64,000 nt of DNA from Strigamia acuminata (Eukaryota; Arthropoda; Chilopoda; Geophilomorpha; Linotaeniidae), in the NCBI GenBank assembly GCA_949358305.1, contig OX442317.1, forward strand, positions 10,296,186-10,360,185, read 5' to 3'. The notes under the pieces are model-generated. The model worked only from the letters and a program-made list of their open reading frames with translations. It did not search any database and was not told the DNA's origin. How positions within the stretch are numbered: the first letter of the stretch is position 1; every line of letters begins with the position of its first letter. A program made the translations under genes and the position numbers. This document shows, in pieces, positions 1 to 12,408 of the stretch.

Positions 1-1
1 C

Positions 2-2382
2 CAGCCGCCGAGGATTGCAGAGCCATCGTCGCCGCTCCTCGACCTGTTGACGACGATTCCGATTCAGATTGCAGCGGATCTCCAGTCAGGTTTTAACGAT
101 CGGCGGTACCCGCCGTTTGACTACTTGTCTCCAACGGAAATCTCCCGTTGCAATCTAGGGTTTAACCCAAGATTTCCCGTCTTGTCAGGCTTAACAGCCG
201 ACACTCTTTGTGAAGTCTTTCGGCTTCACACTTCCTTTCTCACTTCGCAGAATTTGCGCGGCGACGAGTCGCCATTTCTGCACTGCTTTTTCCCGCCCGA
301 AGGAGTCCCGCGCTGCTTCGAGCACGTCGCCTTCTACGCCGACGATCTTATCCTCATAGAACCCATCTTATTAACATTCTCTTCAATAGAACCTGTACTT
401 AACGCTCAATAAATTGATTAACTGTTTGATTTAAAATAACTAAATTAGCCCTTATTCGAGATCAAATCCCTAGACACCGACTTAACGGCTAACCCACCCG
501 ATAGAAGACCTATAAACGGCATTCAACTGCTTCCACAGGTGAACGCCGGGATCTCTTGCAATTGGAAAAATCCCATAGTGACTAAATATAAATTTAGTGT
601 TGTTGAGAAAAGTCAATTGGAACCATCAGGAACGCAACAAGTGACAATTCCATCCAGATACATTATCAGATTGCTGGAAAGTTTACCGAAACTTCAATAT
701 TTAAACCTGCGGCTGAGAAACGAATGCAATGATGAAGTTGTTACTGCAATAGGAGAGAATTGTTTGCTGATGAAGCATCTCAACATTTCGAGTTGCACAA
801 ATGTTAGTGTTACTGGGTTCCGGTCGTTAAGCTGTTGTGTCAGGCTAGAGTATTTGGATGTTTGCACCACTAGTGCCACAACCGAAGACTGTTTGTTCCT
901 TCTTAACAAACTGCCCCTGTTAAAGGTGCTTAAAACTCCTAATACCTGGCGCCCATTATTAACTGAGTTAGAACTGCAGACAAATACAAACCAAATATCG
1001 CGTACTTATTCCGTCGAAGAAGTTTTATACATAAAGCTTAGTACTCATAAGATCATTTGCCCACAGAACTGTATGCCCACAGACTTTTCTGTGTGTATAG
1101 GCATGACAGAATCACATGACAAAATCACCTAGTGGCAGAATATGTACAAGTCTGCCACAACAGACTTTTTACAGTACTCACAACCCTATGCAACAGAAAG
1201 GAATGACTGGCAAAAATTAGCGCCACCTGTCGGCGACTTTTGACTAAAATGGATGCCAGATTTCATTCGCAGCAGCTCGTGCAAGTGCAACAGCCTATTC
1301 GTAATAGTGCATCTGAACAACAGATTGTAACAATGATGTCTAGCAAGATATGTGATTACTTACTGATATCGAGAAAGCAACAATAAAAAGAAAATTAAAA
1401 AGGAAGCGTTTTTGGGTGTTGCCAGAAATAACTGCTGCCATTTTTGTAACCGGTTAAAAAAAACGCTACCGGTTAAGAAAAATACGACCGGTCACAAATA
1501 TTAAAGACCGATTACGATCGGTCATTATTTTGTTTGCCAACAGAAGTTTCTGTGCTTGGAAACGAAGGTTGGCTTTCCGCTGTATTGACCTGCCAGAAAT
1601 TTAATTTTTCTGTGGGATAGAGGTCATCTCACAGACATTCCAAGACAGGAATGAAAAGTGTGAGTACTAATATTTTCTGTTAGCAAAATTTCTGTGGGCA
1701 AACTGATTTCCGCCATAGGAAAGTGCTCATGAGTACTAAGCTTAAGAGAGAAACATGTTCCCATCCTGAGGACCAAATTCCAAATTTAAGAAGTTTAGCT
1801 TACTTACATGACGAAACTGATTTAGATTTAAACATTTTAGCATGGTCTAAGCGGTTGACGAATCTCGATTTGTGTCGAGTTCCATCGGTGAATATTCGAC
1901 TTATTGATCGCGTTTGGCCAATGTTAGCAAAATTATCGTTAAGATATTGTTCTATTTTTAATGAAAGTAATGATATTATTGATGTTCCGTTCAAAAACCT
2001 TCGCCATCTGCAGTTAGACTGTCTATATGGATTCATTACTGAACAACAAGTGAAAATGTTATTGATGCAATGTAAAAAAATAGAAACATTGATTCTTTTT
2101 CATTGTGAAACATTTTCTGACGATGTACTTTCGGAAATTGTTAAATCAAATGCGCTACAATGTCTCAAAGTTTTATGTTTAGCACACTGTCCCTTCATTT
2201 CTTCCAGTTCGGTCATAAAATTATTGGCAATGCCAAATCCAATGAATGAGTTAAACATCATAAATTGTATTAATATTGACGCTACAGCTTATGCTGACAT
2301 TAAAAGTTCTGTTAGATGTAACAACTTGGATGTACAGCTTACAAGCGATGTGCACTTTATGTACCGGTATATCTTTCCATGA
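2..2382 (+). CDS. Leucine-rich-repeat protein, 5'-partial, split by a TIR insertion
   Basis: The reading frame is open from the window edge (about position 2) to a GT donor at 395, resumes after the acceptor TTCCACAG at 539, and ends at TAA 2380-2382. The segment 539-1040 and the segment 1747-2382 both show AMN1/F-box-LRR-like repeats with the pattern LxxLxLxxC, for example LKHLNISSCTN-type and LRHLQLDC-type units. No F-box is visible, and the N-terminus lies outside the window. Between the two LRR blocks lies a 0.7-kb inverted-repeat insertion (1040-1737). Joining 1040 to 1747 through its GT and AG keeps the frame exactly, so the gene may be functional with a transposon-derived intron, or may be broken. 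An AATAAA follows at 2402-2407. LRR proteins of this class usually mediate protein binding, often as ubiquitin-ligase adaptors; no specific orthologue was recognised. Confidence 0.62.
1040..1737. mobile_element. Inverted-repeat (MITE-like) insertion inside the LRR coding region
   Basis: The left end (AGTACTCATAAG, then TTTGCCCACAGAA) and the right end (TTCTGTGGGCAAA, then CTCATGAGTACT) are imperfect inverted repeats about 700 bp apart. AAGCTT stands immediately outside both ends (1034-1039 and 1738-1743), which suggests a target duplication, although AAGCTT is itself a palindrome. There is no coding capacity inside. It lies between two in-frame LRR blocks. GT at 1041 and AG at 1745-1746 would allow it to be spliced as an intron. 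Confidence 0.6.
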
Positions 2383-2700
2383 AAAAATTAGAAAAAAGTT
2401 TAATAAAAATTAATGAAAAGACAAATTGTTTAGTTTGTGTAGTTTTGTAACTCTATCTATTAAAGACTTCCTTGAAATCAGTGCCGGGCTTTTGCTTAAA
2501 GCCCTGTGCAACCAGTCTTGCCCGGTAACGTTTGATTTCCCCTTTATGATTCCGTTTAATTTTATAAATTCACTTATTACCCAGTTGTAAGTTGTTTAAA
2601 GGTAGGAAATGCGACTATACTACTTTATTTCAAATACAAAATAGTCGAAGCCCAAAAAGAATTAAAATGTAATCTTCAACTTGTGATATACCCAACCAAT
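2383..2700. other. Intergenic stretch, no gene seen
   Basis: This holds the 3' untranslated part and poly(A) signal (AATAAA 2402-2407) of the LRR gene, and then AT-rich sequence with no coding or structural signal that I can support. Confidence 0.5.
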
Positions 2701-3110
2701 GGGAGTTTGTAATCGACACAAGCTCCTTTCCCTTCCGAATCTGCTGCTTCTTTATGATCTCTCGTCTGTGGGCGATGCCTTATGGTAACCTGATCACCCT
2801 GCTCATTTCATCGCTGACCAGTATCACCCTGACGCTACCAACACCCGCCGTCCGCCGACACAAATTCAAACCTGCTACGCACACCTCGTCTTATCTGACT
2901 AAATCGTATCCGTATCGGTGTTTGCCATTGTGGAATGACCTCCCGCTCGAGCTTAGTTCTTCAATCTTCGACTGTTCGACCGCCAGTTGCTTATCATACT
3001 GCCGTCATTTCCATCTTCGCTTGCACCATCAATTGTTTAACATACAAAGTTGTTTGTAATCCTAACCTTTTTACTCCTACAGAGTGCGCATTAAATAAAT
3101 AAATAAGTTT
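2700..3110 (+). mobile_element. 5'-truncated non-LTR retrotransposon (LINE) tail
   Basis: The frame at about 2754-3059 encodes the distinctive C-terminal block of LINE reverse transcriptase proteins of the Jockey/CR1/L2/RTE kind: a basic stretch, then SYPYRCLPLWNDLPLEL, close to the usual F-x-R-x-xx-LWN-x-LP motif, and then a Cys/His-rich end. The fragment has frame breaks upstream of 2754 and ends in an A/T-rich short tandem tail (AAATAAATAAATAAG, 3094-3108), which is typical of LINE 3' ends. The RT and endonuclease domains are missing, so it is a dead 5'-truncated copy. It lies just upstream of the first visible SLC2A13 exon. Confidence 0.6.
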
Positions 3111-3182
3111 TCTGAAACAGAATATAAGTGTGGGAAATTAGCGGAATCTTTGTTTGTTGAATTGAATTTCTATTGTCTTCAG

Positions 3183-4503
3183 GTGTTGTCCTAAGTTTAT
3201 CCTTATTGGGGGTTGGATTCCAAGTGTCAGACACCACATCTCCCAAAGTCACTTATTGGGAAAAAGAAGCAGATTCACACCTGGCGTGTTCCACATTCAA
3301 GTAACGGTCAATTCATTTTGTCTTACAATAATAAAACTAAATTTGGCATTTCAGTAACTGTGCAGGTTGTACAGGCGATCAACACTGCGGATACTGTTTT
3401 GCAGCTTCGCCGAGTGGAGCTGGCGCTGGCGCTAACGGTTCTTGCGTGGAATTAAACGTAGACACAAGATTGGCAAACTACGGAAGATGTTTGGTCAACA
3501 CAACGAGCGTAGTGTGGGCCAACAATTGGTGCCCTAACAGCTACATTTGGATCACTTTGTCAGCATTATGTTTATATCTTTTCTTTTTTGCTCCAGGTAA
3601 ATTCCACAAATGCTTATCGATTTTTGCTTTTGTTTATTCATATTACTATTAAGGTATGGGGCCAATGCCTTGGACAATCAATTCGGAGATTTTCCCGCTT
3701 TGGGCCAGAGGCACGGCGTACTCAATAACAACATCGGTCAACTGGGCCACTAATTTGGCTGTGTCAATGACATTTCTTACTTTAACGGACGTCCTTACAA
3801 AACAAGGTTTGTCAATTTTAGCGCGTGTGAATTATTTGGCAGTGAAAGTGAAAGGAAAGTTGTTTTTGTGCATGGGCGTACACCTGGCAGTATGGATGTG
3901 ACGTGGCAAACATATTCACAGGATTGTGGTAGGGTTTTGTTAAGATTTATATTTATCGGACTTACTGTGGCTGCTGACTCGTGAGCTGAAAGTGAGTCCA
4001 AACCAGTAGGACGACGCCATCTTAAATTTTCCTGTTATAACGAAAATCCGAAATTGTCAGTTTTTATGAATTACAAAAAAATTAAAATAATAATAATAAT
4101 AATAATTAAAATTTGTAAACAATTGATCTCATCATCAGTGACAAATGTTGATTAATTAAATTCCTTCAAACCTTAATGTTTTTAGGACTCAAAAACGGAC
4201 ACATATATTTTTTGATAGAACATAGAAGTAGAATATAAATCAATAAAACTGTGCTCATTTGTATTTGCAGGTACCTTTTACTTGTACACTGCTTTGGCAA
4301 GCATCGGTCTGGTTTACTTTTATTTCGCCTTACCGGAAACGCAAGGCTTAAGTTTGGAAGAAGTCGAAGGACTGTTTATTACCGGCATGGTTTGCTGTAA
4401 AAAACCCGATTCCTCGAAGAAAACAGTGCGGTATGTCCACATCAGAGGAGTTAATACGCGTTATCGGGAAAGTAATGACTCCGGGGATGAAGACAATCCA
4501 TAA
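3183..4503 (+). CDS. SLC2A13: Proton myo-inositol cotransporter (SLC2A13/HMIT-like), last four exons
   Basis: Four exons are joined by consensus splice sites in consistent phase: 3183-3300, 3355-3596, 3654-3806 and 4271-4503 (stop TAA). They encode the end of the large extracellular loop with paired cysteines (CAGC, CGYC, WCP), then a hydrophobic segment ending in FFFAPG, then the motif GMGPMPWTINSEIFPLWAR. The last exon carries a final membrane segment with LPETQG and an acidic cytosolic tail. The order and motifs follow vertebrate HMIT, an H+-coupled myo-inositol importer of the major facilitator superfamily. GPMPW and PETxG are standard sugar-porter signatures. The first two thirds of the protein are not found between the LRR gene and 3183, so either upstream exons lie outside the window (making the LRR gene intronic) or this is a partial copy. 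Confidence 0.88.
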
Positions 4504-6162
4504 CACCGGAAGCACGCCATGTCATATCCCACAATGCATCCCATCCCATCCCATCCCACATGTTTAGATTCGGAGACATCTTACGACCATCCTGTACACT
4601 TAGCTGAGGAATATTTCCCAGAATCACAATCAGCCGTGGTACCCCAGCACGAGAAAAGTAACTTAGGTTGATGTTGTGAAATCACAATATGAGTAATAAT
4701 AGTCTTTCAGGAAACTCTGAATGAGTTTAACTTGTCTAATACAACTTGCTAGGTAGTAAGTACAGTGTTAGCAGTCCCACTCCCAATGGCCTGGGCCTGG
4801 GCCTGGGCCGGAGACGGAGACGTTGGGTGAGCAGATTAAGAAAATGAAGTTGAAATTTTATAAATTTCAAAATTCCGTTATGAATTTTTGAGAAAATTTC
4901 AAAACCCGAAGCCTTCTTTCTGGTCACCGAATGGATTTGCTTGTTTACGTAAAAAAGGTGTATTTTGTATTTTTTTCGTCAATTTTCGGGTCCTATTTTT
5001 CATTTAAAAAGGTCCCATTTGTGTATGCTTAAACTGCTCACGTTTCTCTACACACGGACCAATGCGCAGAGTTATCCGAGTTGTGTTTCTATGATAAACA
5101 CATATCAAACACGTATCATCGTTTGGGCTCATCGGGCGGTTCAAACATTTTAGATTAAACATTTGTATGCAAATTTTGGTTTAATTTTATTTAGGCTTTT
5201 TAAATTCTGGGGCCCCTGCAAACACACCTTTTCAAATGTTTTCTGCTTGTATGCAATATCATTGATAATTTGAGTACTGTTAGTTCACTCGAAGGTTACT
5301 ACTCATGACAAACTAGTAGCACAATTTTGTAAGGGTCTGAGCAGGTTACACTTATACTGAATTTCACCACGAGTGGCGCTGTCGGGAACAGGAATGTGTA
5401 TTTTGTATGCAACTTATTTTGCTATATAAAACTAAAAACAAAGACAGCAGATTAACTATGTAAACTTTATAATAATAATGTATCTACCACATATAAAAAT
5501 GCAAAATGAATAATCACCAGAATACCTGGAATATATAGAATTTTTTTTTTTTAGAAAATAAGTTTATGTAAAACTAATTATACATTTCTATAATAAAATT
5601 TTTAAAAAAAAAAATTTAAAAAAAAAGTGTTTTAGATGCAAAAGTTTGGATCGTCTCATACAATATTGTCATATAATAAAAGAATTATTAAACGTGGCTA
5701 GAAAATGCAAAAGTTTCACACAGTAAAAGCTAATATGGATATTGTAAAATGTGCAGAAATATCCTCAAACAATCTCTCAACTGGTGAAAGGTTAGAATGG
5801 AAAATATTCTAAAGTCTTTGGATGCGTTTTGTGCTGATGATCCAGACCATCTTTAGACAATCAGAATGAAATTAGGATATCCTGTGAATAATGTGAGCCT
5901 AAATTATTTGCTAGGATTTAGAAGGTTTGAAACAAAAGTCATTATGCATACGGACATTGATTAAAATGTAAGATAAAATGGCGTAATTTCCAATCGAAAC
6001 AAAATGTAACTGTAAATTGCAGTGTATTCGCTAGCAAACAAGATGGCGGATTTATTTTTTATTAAGATATGTGAAAAGTTTGGTGGATTGAAATAAATTT
6101 GACAATAAAATCAAAGATGTTTTAAAAAAATTTTATAAGCATTTTTGTTGTCACTTATTTTC

Positions 6163-6198
<36 letters not shown>

Positions 6199-7082
6199 TA
6201 CAATAGTTAAAAGTATAATTTGTCTTGAGGTATAAAACTACAACTTTGTTAAAAGAAACAAAAAATTAAAAAAAGCATGTCATATGAAAATAATAATTAT
6301 ATAAAATGTATAAATGATTTGCAACCCACTACCAGTTAAATCCTAATCGTTAAATTCTAAAGTTTAAAGAAAAATTGAGCACAAATGCAGTTTAATGCAC
6401 GTTAATATGCATTTCGTCACTTTTGAGATATACATTGGAGAACAAAATGATGAAATTTGTGCATGTGGTTTTGGATAGATAGCCACAAAAATGGCGAAAA
6501 GCAGTCGGCAAGTTAAACTCAATCAAGGGATTTGTTCTCTGTGATGATGAACCCGAACGCTGGAAAACACCATGCCAATTGACTGAAAAACTGGATCACA
6601 AAGAGTACGTATGATCCCAGACCAAATCTAGAAATAAATAAATAAACAAATTAATTAATTCAAATCTAATTAAATTACATCATTTCGCCCTCATGAATCA
6701 TTATTGATTCTCAAGTAACGAGCAAAGTTCGTTCACTACCAGCATGGTTACCGGCAGCATGGTGCACGGTGTACCAGCTTTGATCAGATTAGATTAGGTT
6801 AGTTTAGTGCGCACCACTTTATCCACGACTACCGGTATATTTTGTCAAGGTATATTTTAGCCGCACAACCGGTTTGGTGTTTTACCAGAATGTTGTTTCT
6901 ATTATTGACTGGAAATTCAAGTTTTCTTTTGTTACTGACTGTCTGCAAGTTCATAGCACTCGAGCCTGCACAACAGAAAATGTGAACTGCTTATCACAAT
7001 TAACATTGCTTAGACACCAGGGCCGGAATTTACATATTCATATTCTCACGTTTAATGGTGGATAGAATGATGTTTTTTCTTT
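4504..7082. other. Intergenic region with simple repeats
   Basis: No gene is supported here. The stretch holds an (ATCCC)n run near 4540-4560, a poly-A/T tract near 5585-5625 and a (TTTA)n microsatellite at about 6164-6199. A hypothetical third caveolin exon could begin after an acceptor-like CTGTTGTGCAG on the minus strand near 6972, but it would add only a few codons. Confidence 0.5.
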
Positions 7083-8485
7083 CTAACATATACATACCCT
7101 TTTAATGAAATAGAAGAAAATATCCAGAATTCTGAGCAACGGACTCAAAGCCCAGATGTGGCAGAATGAGATGAGTGCAAAATTAATTCCCCAGCACACG
7201 GCGCACGGTAGAGCAAAGATGGCGGCTAAAAGACGGTAGAGCCAGAATTTAGTCCCGCTGAATGTGACAAATGCCACGCGCCAAATAGCATCGAAACTGT
7301 GGCTTCCATCTGGTTCTGCAATCACGTCTTCAAACTGAATCTAGAAGAAATAGAGATTGAAAATAAATTAGCACAAATTTACATTTCTATATTGTCATTC
7401 GCTGAAAAGAAGTGCCATGAATGGATTTGTTTGACCATCGAGATCTGTTTCTCTTTGAAAATTATTAATGAATGCCAAAGGTCAGAGAACTCAACCCCCC
7501 CTCATGCACAAGTGAATTTTTGTATATTTTTTTAATCATCTGAAGGGAGTTTATAAAACAAGCTTGTTGTATAAATTCTAAAGTGTATATACACATGTGG
7601 TGCGGACCTGGTGACAGAGTTGAAGCCAGGATGTTTAACTTTAGCCCACACCACACTCATGTGCTACAGGACACTTCACAAACATGCTTGGTATGTGACA
7701 AATACCTCAACAAGCTTTATCATCTGGAAAACTTGACTTTCAAGGGGGTCTTCCTGAAACATGATTCGGTGACTGCACCAGAGACAACAATTCCAACCCA
7801 AACATCTGATGGAAATTCCGCACAACTTGTTATAACAAGAGACTCTTCCTGTTCAATATTTAAATAAATTCACTGCAACCAATTATTCTCCCAAAAGATC
7901 TTGCAGAACTTGAGGGTGATGCTTCATTTTAGGCCTAGACAAGTATCTACTTCCTGTTCAAAATGATAGTATTATTATTATTGGGTCTAGATGCCACTAA
8001 TGAGCATTTAATGAGGAAGAGGGTTGTGCAAAGTGGAATGTTCTTTGTCCTTTGGAATTCTATTAAATTGGCTATTAAATTGCATTTGTTACAGCCAATA
8101 GGCCTAAAATTCCCTCGAGGAAAAGATCACTTACATTGACCTGTTCATTCACTTTCTTCTCATCCCTGTCCAGCAGATTGAGACCAATGCTCATGGTCTG
8201 TACACAGGATGGACTTCTTCTGTGCGTTTTTTTGCTCTTCTTCTTCCCTTCCTTTGGTTCCTCGGTGATTGGTTCTTCCTGCTTTTCTTTCCCCTTTGTC
8301 TCCGCCTTTGAGTCATCCTTCTCCTCATCCACGCTCGATGTTGACGACTTCTCCTTCAGCTCGATTTTTTCCTTCGGACTGTCGCCTTTCTCCGCCATCA
8401 GCTCAGAGTCGTCCAAAAGCGGAAGCGTCGACTCGTTCAAGTTGGTTTTCGACCCGTTTCGACTGCTTTTATCTTTAGAATCCAT
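7083..8485 (-). CDS. Caveolin
   Basis: Two exons read on the minus strand. Exon 1 runs 8485-8135 (ATG at 8485) and ends at GTAAGT. Exon 2 begins at 7340 after TTTCTTCTAG. Exon 1 encodes an unusually long Lys/Glu/Ser-rich N-terminus of 117 codons ending in [14 protein letters not shown]. Exon 2 opens with [10 protein letters not shown], which contains the caveolin signature FEDVIAEP. It continues with the scaffolding region and the hydrophobic hairpin (FWLYRLL, then [15 protein letters not shown]). Exon 2 either reads on to TAG at 7083-7085 or is spliced at GTATGT (7097) to a short third exon that I could not place. The palmitoylated C-terminal part of vertebrate caveolins is therefore short or missing here. 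Caveolins coat plasma-membrane caveolae. The orthologue class (CAV1, 2 or 3) cannot be told from this. Confidence 0.88.
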
Positions 8486-8494
8486 TATTAGCAA

Positions 8495-11461
8495 CTAATG
8501 TAAGCTGCAAGAAAAAAAAGAAAAGTTATCAATCATTTTTATTCTCACCCACACCCTTCTCTAAAAAAAAGATTTCCACCTGACCGGTTCCTGCGCAACC
8601 AAATAAAAAGCACATAATAAGCCTATTAAATCATGCTGAGAAAAACTTGTCAAAAAGTGCAATTAACTTTGTAAAACTAATCAGAACCTAAATTTTCTCA
8701 AGACATTGACCTCATCTTCAACCGGAAGTGACCATGATCTGAATGGCAGATTGCACCGTGAAGCTGCGAGCTCAGCTCATGCCTCGAGGGCTGTTTGATC
8801 GGTGCAACTCCGACCTTCCCTTTCACCTTTTCCTCCCCACCCCATCCCCAGTCTCCCCAAGAGTGCCCTGCCCACCCCCGGTCCAAAAACTATCTCCCCC
8901 TCTCAACGAGCCGGCTATTTCGGGCCAATCACGAGCTTGAATTTCCAAGTCAGCCATGATGGATTTTGCTGTTAGGTTTTATCCCCCTCGCTGATCTTGT
9001 TGTGTGTGATGAATAACCCCTACCCCCAATCACATGTCAGCCATTACAATTGGCCTTTTAGGGAACCCTGCAAACCACATTCCTGCCACCTAAGAACCAA
9101 GAAGAAGCCATTTTCAGAGTGTCAACCCTCTAAGTCTTGTTTCATTGGCTATTGTTGTTTAGCTCAGATTACTGCATCGCAGGAATGTGCAATGAGGGTT
9201 CAAAACTCACAATTCAACCTCCTCCGAGTACTGCAACACATTACTCTTTATCAAGTGTATACAAAGTTGCACCCTTCAAATGCTGAAGGTGATTCCAACA
9301 CATGTTGTTGGAATATTTTGGTTTATTGGGTAATTGGAGATTGTAAAAGTGTTAACAACAATTTTTATGTCTCTGCTCTCTGGCAAGGAAGGAGGGAGGG
9401 ATTAAGTTAAAGTTTTCATTAAACTCAAGTTTTAGTGCACTAATAACTGATTTTAAAGAAAGATTTTTTTTTTTTTATAAAATTTAAATTTAAAAAAAAG
9501 CAGTTTTCTTTGCTGCATTAAATTAGCCAAAACCAAAATATTTTCTTTTCAGGATTTTCAAAGACACCAGTAAATTTTTTTTTTCGAGTTTCAACTTTCA
9601 ACGAAAGAAAAAAAAAAAAAAAAGAAAAAAAAATCCCCCTCTTTCCTGCTTGCAAAAAAAACTAAAGAAGAAGAAGAAAATTACCATAAAATCTTTTTTA
9701 AACTCATCTTTAAAAATTGTAAAGCAAAGTGCACCAATAAAACAAATTTTTACACAGACGCGAAAATAAAAATAAAAAGAAGTGAATGCAAAGCCAGAAC
9801 AAAAGAAGCGGGAAAACAAAAATTATAGCTCTCAGCAACACAAAGAAGCGAAAGAAAAAATATTAAAACGTAGAAAAGTAGAATAAGCAAGTAGAAGTGA
9901 AACTATTGTGGGTAAACATTCCCTGGAAACCAATTTGAAAAACAAAGAAAAGTGTAAACTTACGAAAAACTTTCCTGCCTGTGACTGCAAACTTTGTGAG
10001 GAGACGCCAACGCTGAAACAAACTTTTCAATGGTCCCAAGCAGAGAGGGGGGGATACACAGTAAATTGGGTGGAGCCACTCTGGTCATGTGACCTGGTCT
10101 AATGGATGGTTCGTTTCCTAGCAACTCAAAGATGATGTGATTGGACCTAACGAGTTTGTTTCGATACACAATTAAAGGGTTAAATATAAACTTTAAAAAA
10201 GAAGAAAAAAATTGTTACGAGGCCACCTGCAGGTACCCAGAAAACGATGTTAGACAGGTGTTTGAAACAATAGGCGTTTAAAATTGTCCGAAATCAAGCG
10301 GCACGTCATCTGAACCGTGACTGACAGCATTTTAACTTTTCGTTAAAAACTCGAGCGGTGGATCATTCGGCGCGTGAACGATGTTTTATTTGGGAAAAAA
10401 AACGAAATTTCTCCGAAAACTAATTTTAGTTTTTTGTTCCAATTTTCTGATAATTCATCGTCCTGTGTGAAAGGGAATTGGAGTTTAGCACGTGCAAGTT
10501 GGCAACCCCCAGAAGCAGCTGTAAAATTCTAGTAAATTTCAGGGTGGATTCGGATGAGAACAAGCAAAGGATTTAGTTTTTGGGAAACTGACATTTGTTT
10601 ATATTCTCAAGATGAAAGGAATTTAGACTGAGGAAAGCGAGGAAAAAATTTAGAGCTGTCAACGAGGGAAAAAAGGCTCAATGCATAAATTGATGCCTAT
10701 ATTTAAAATTACTATAAAGATGTATTCAGTTTCCTTATAAATTCTAACGCCAAATGTCAAATTAAATTTTTTTTTAAATTTTAATACTAAGGAAAAATAT
10801 GTCATGAATATGATCAATCTCCTTTAGAATATTATGTAACAAAATATGGGGTCATTTCTTTTGGGGAAATTAAACAAATCAGGCCATGATATCATGTTTA
10901 TTGGATTTTTTTTATTGTTTCATCAATTATATATTATTCAATCATTATATACAGAAGATTATGATATAAGAACAATCATTAATTAATACACATAATTCCA
11001 TTTCTTCCAGTTGAAATCACATTTTCATTTCGTTTAACCGGACAGAAATGCACAATAACTTAAAATTGAGAAAAAAGTACTTTACATACTTACACTATAA
11101 AAATCCTCTGATTCACTACTTACTTGTCCAAACTTTTTAATTTTTCTCAAATAAAAACAAAAAAATTAAAAAATAAATTAAAAAAAAAAAAAAAAAAAAA
11201 ACTATTTCTATGATTCTAACACTTAATATTCATTTAAAATAAAACTTTTAGAAAATTCACTATACTCGATTCTCTCTTTAAAAAACTTTTTTTCCCCACA
11301 AACTTCTTATCATTCCAAGAGGATAAATCTGGCACCAGGGGTAAGTAACTCCCCACAAAAATTCCAACACACCCTCACTTTGAATGTTGAATCCAAATCC
11401 CAACATGCTGGAAGGGAAAAAATGAGTCATTCCATCACTTTTTGGACTTTCCACTTTGCAG
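8495..11461. other. Intergenic region upstream of caveolin
   Basis: No coding gene is supported. The part nearest caveolin (8495-9000) probably holds its promoter and 5'UTR. Poly-A runs stand at about 9606-9632 and 11179-11201. The open frames here are short, AT-driven and not protein-like. Confidence 0.45.
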
Positions 11462-11650
11462 TCACTTGACCAATTGTTTGGAAAATTCTTGCTGATGCTG
11501 GTACCCAGAATCACCATTGATGGAGTTAGACCTGGACATGTTGTAAGCATAACCTCCAGTGATACTGTCTGGTGATTGCAATGAGTGAGCATAAAGAGGG
11601 TTGACTGGGGTTGATGCTTCAAACTGAGTACTGTCATACAATGAATTGTT
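11462..11650 (-). CDS. 3'-terminal coding exon of an unidentified minus-strand gene
   Basis: On the minus strand a good acceptor (GTTTAATTTCAG) is followed by 63 codons ending in TGA at 11462-11464. The peptide is Ser/Asn/Tyr/Gln-rich. It contains VNPLY (an NPxY-type motif), SLQSPDS and a tail HQQEFSKQLVK. Its composition looks coding and is unlike the surrounding AT-rich DNA. I do not recognise the family. The NPxY-like motif would suit a cytoplasmic tail or an adaptor-binding region, but that is inference. It lies between caveolin and TPRA1, both on the minus strand. A second coding-like block at 12328-12408 may belong to the same gene. Confidence 0.5.
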   Translation of the reverse strand, partial: NNSLYDSTQFEASTPVNPLYAHSLQSPDSITGGYAYNMSRSNSINGDSGYQHQQEFSKQLVK

Positions 11651-12327
11651 CTGAAATTAAACAAAAATTCCATTCAAACCCAAACTTCTCTACATATATA
11701 TTTTTTAAATTTCTCCATTCATGGAGAAATTGGTCATCTCCCCTTCACTTTGACTGAAAAAAATATTTTTAAGGCCAATCATAAACAAACAAACATCATT
11801 TTCTTGATTAAATGTAAACCAATTAAATAATAAAGAAAATAATGATTAAATTTTCTAAAATTTCATACATTTCACACACAGTGCAATTATCACACAATTA
11901 TTTAATTCCAAATTGGTAGTTGCAGACTGATAGTGAGGGGAAGGAAAAAATTAAAGACTTGTCTCCCCCTCTCTTCATCAGGAGAGAATGAAAAACCCAC
12001 ATGTGAAAACTGGATGAAAAAGTCCCCTCAACTTAGGGCCTGGTGGGTGGGTTGTGTTCAAGAAACCCTGGAGGGAAATTGCTCCAACTCTGACTCATGC
12101 AGTGTGACCCTGATTTGCACACAAACTCACAAATACAAAGAAAACAAAACCAAACTGGCCACACAGGTTGTCCACTCATTATTCCAAAGGATTAAGATGG
12201 TCAAACCTTATTTCCTTCATTACATAACATTCATTTACTTGACTTAATTTTTTTTCTTTTAAATTTAAAAATTTTTAAAATAAAATAAAATAAAATATTT
12301 TTTTTTCTTCTTTCAAAAATGGACTCC

Positions 12328-12408
12328 CTTTGTAGTCGGGTCTGAGTTGGACTGTTCCATCAGCTTGCTTTGCTTTTCATTAAGAAATTCCTCCATCTCA
12401 TGACTCAT
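12328..12408 (-). CDS. Possible internal exon of the same unidentified gene
   Basis: The minus-strand frame from about 12408 encodes MSHEMEEFLNEKQSKLMEQ and then SNSDPTTKG, a charged helical peptide. It would read naturally into the exon at 11650. No strong GT donor follows it (the nearest is GTCCAT), so the join is unproved. The peptide may instead be chance. Confidence 0.3.

Noticed and set aside
9598-9819. Phe-rich minus-strand ORF
   Set aside because: It is translation of poly-A and AAAAG tracts.
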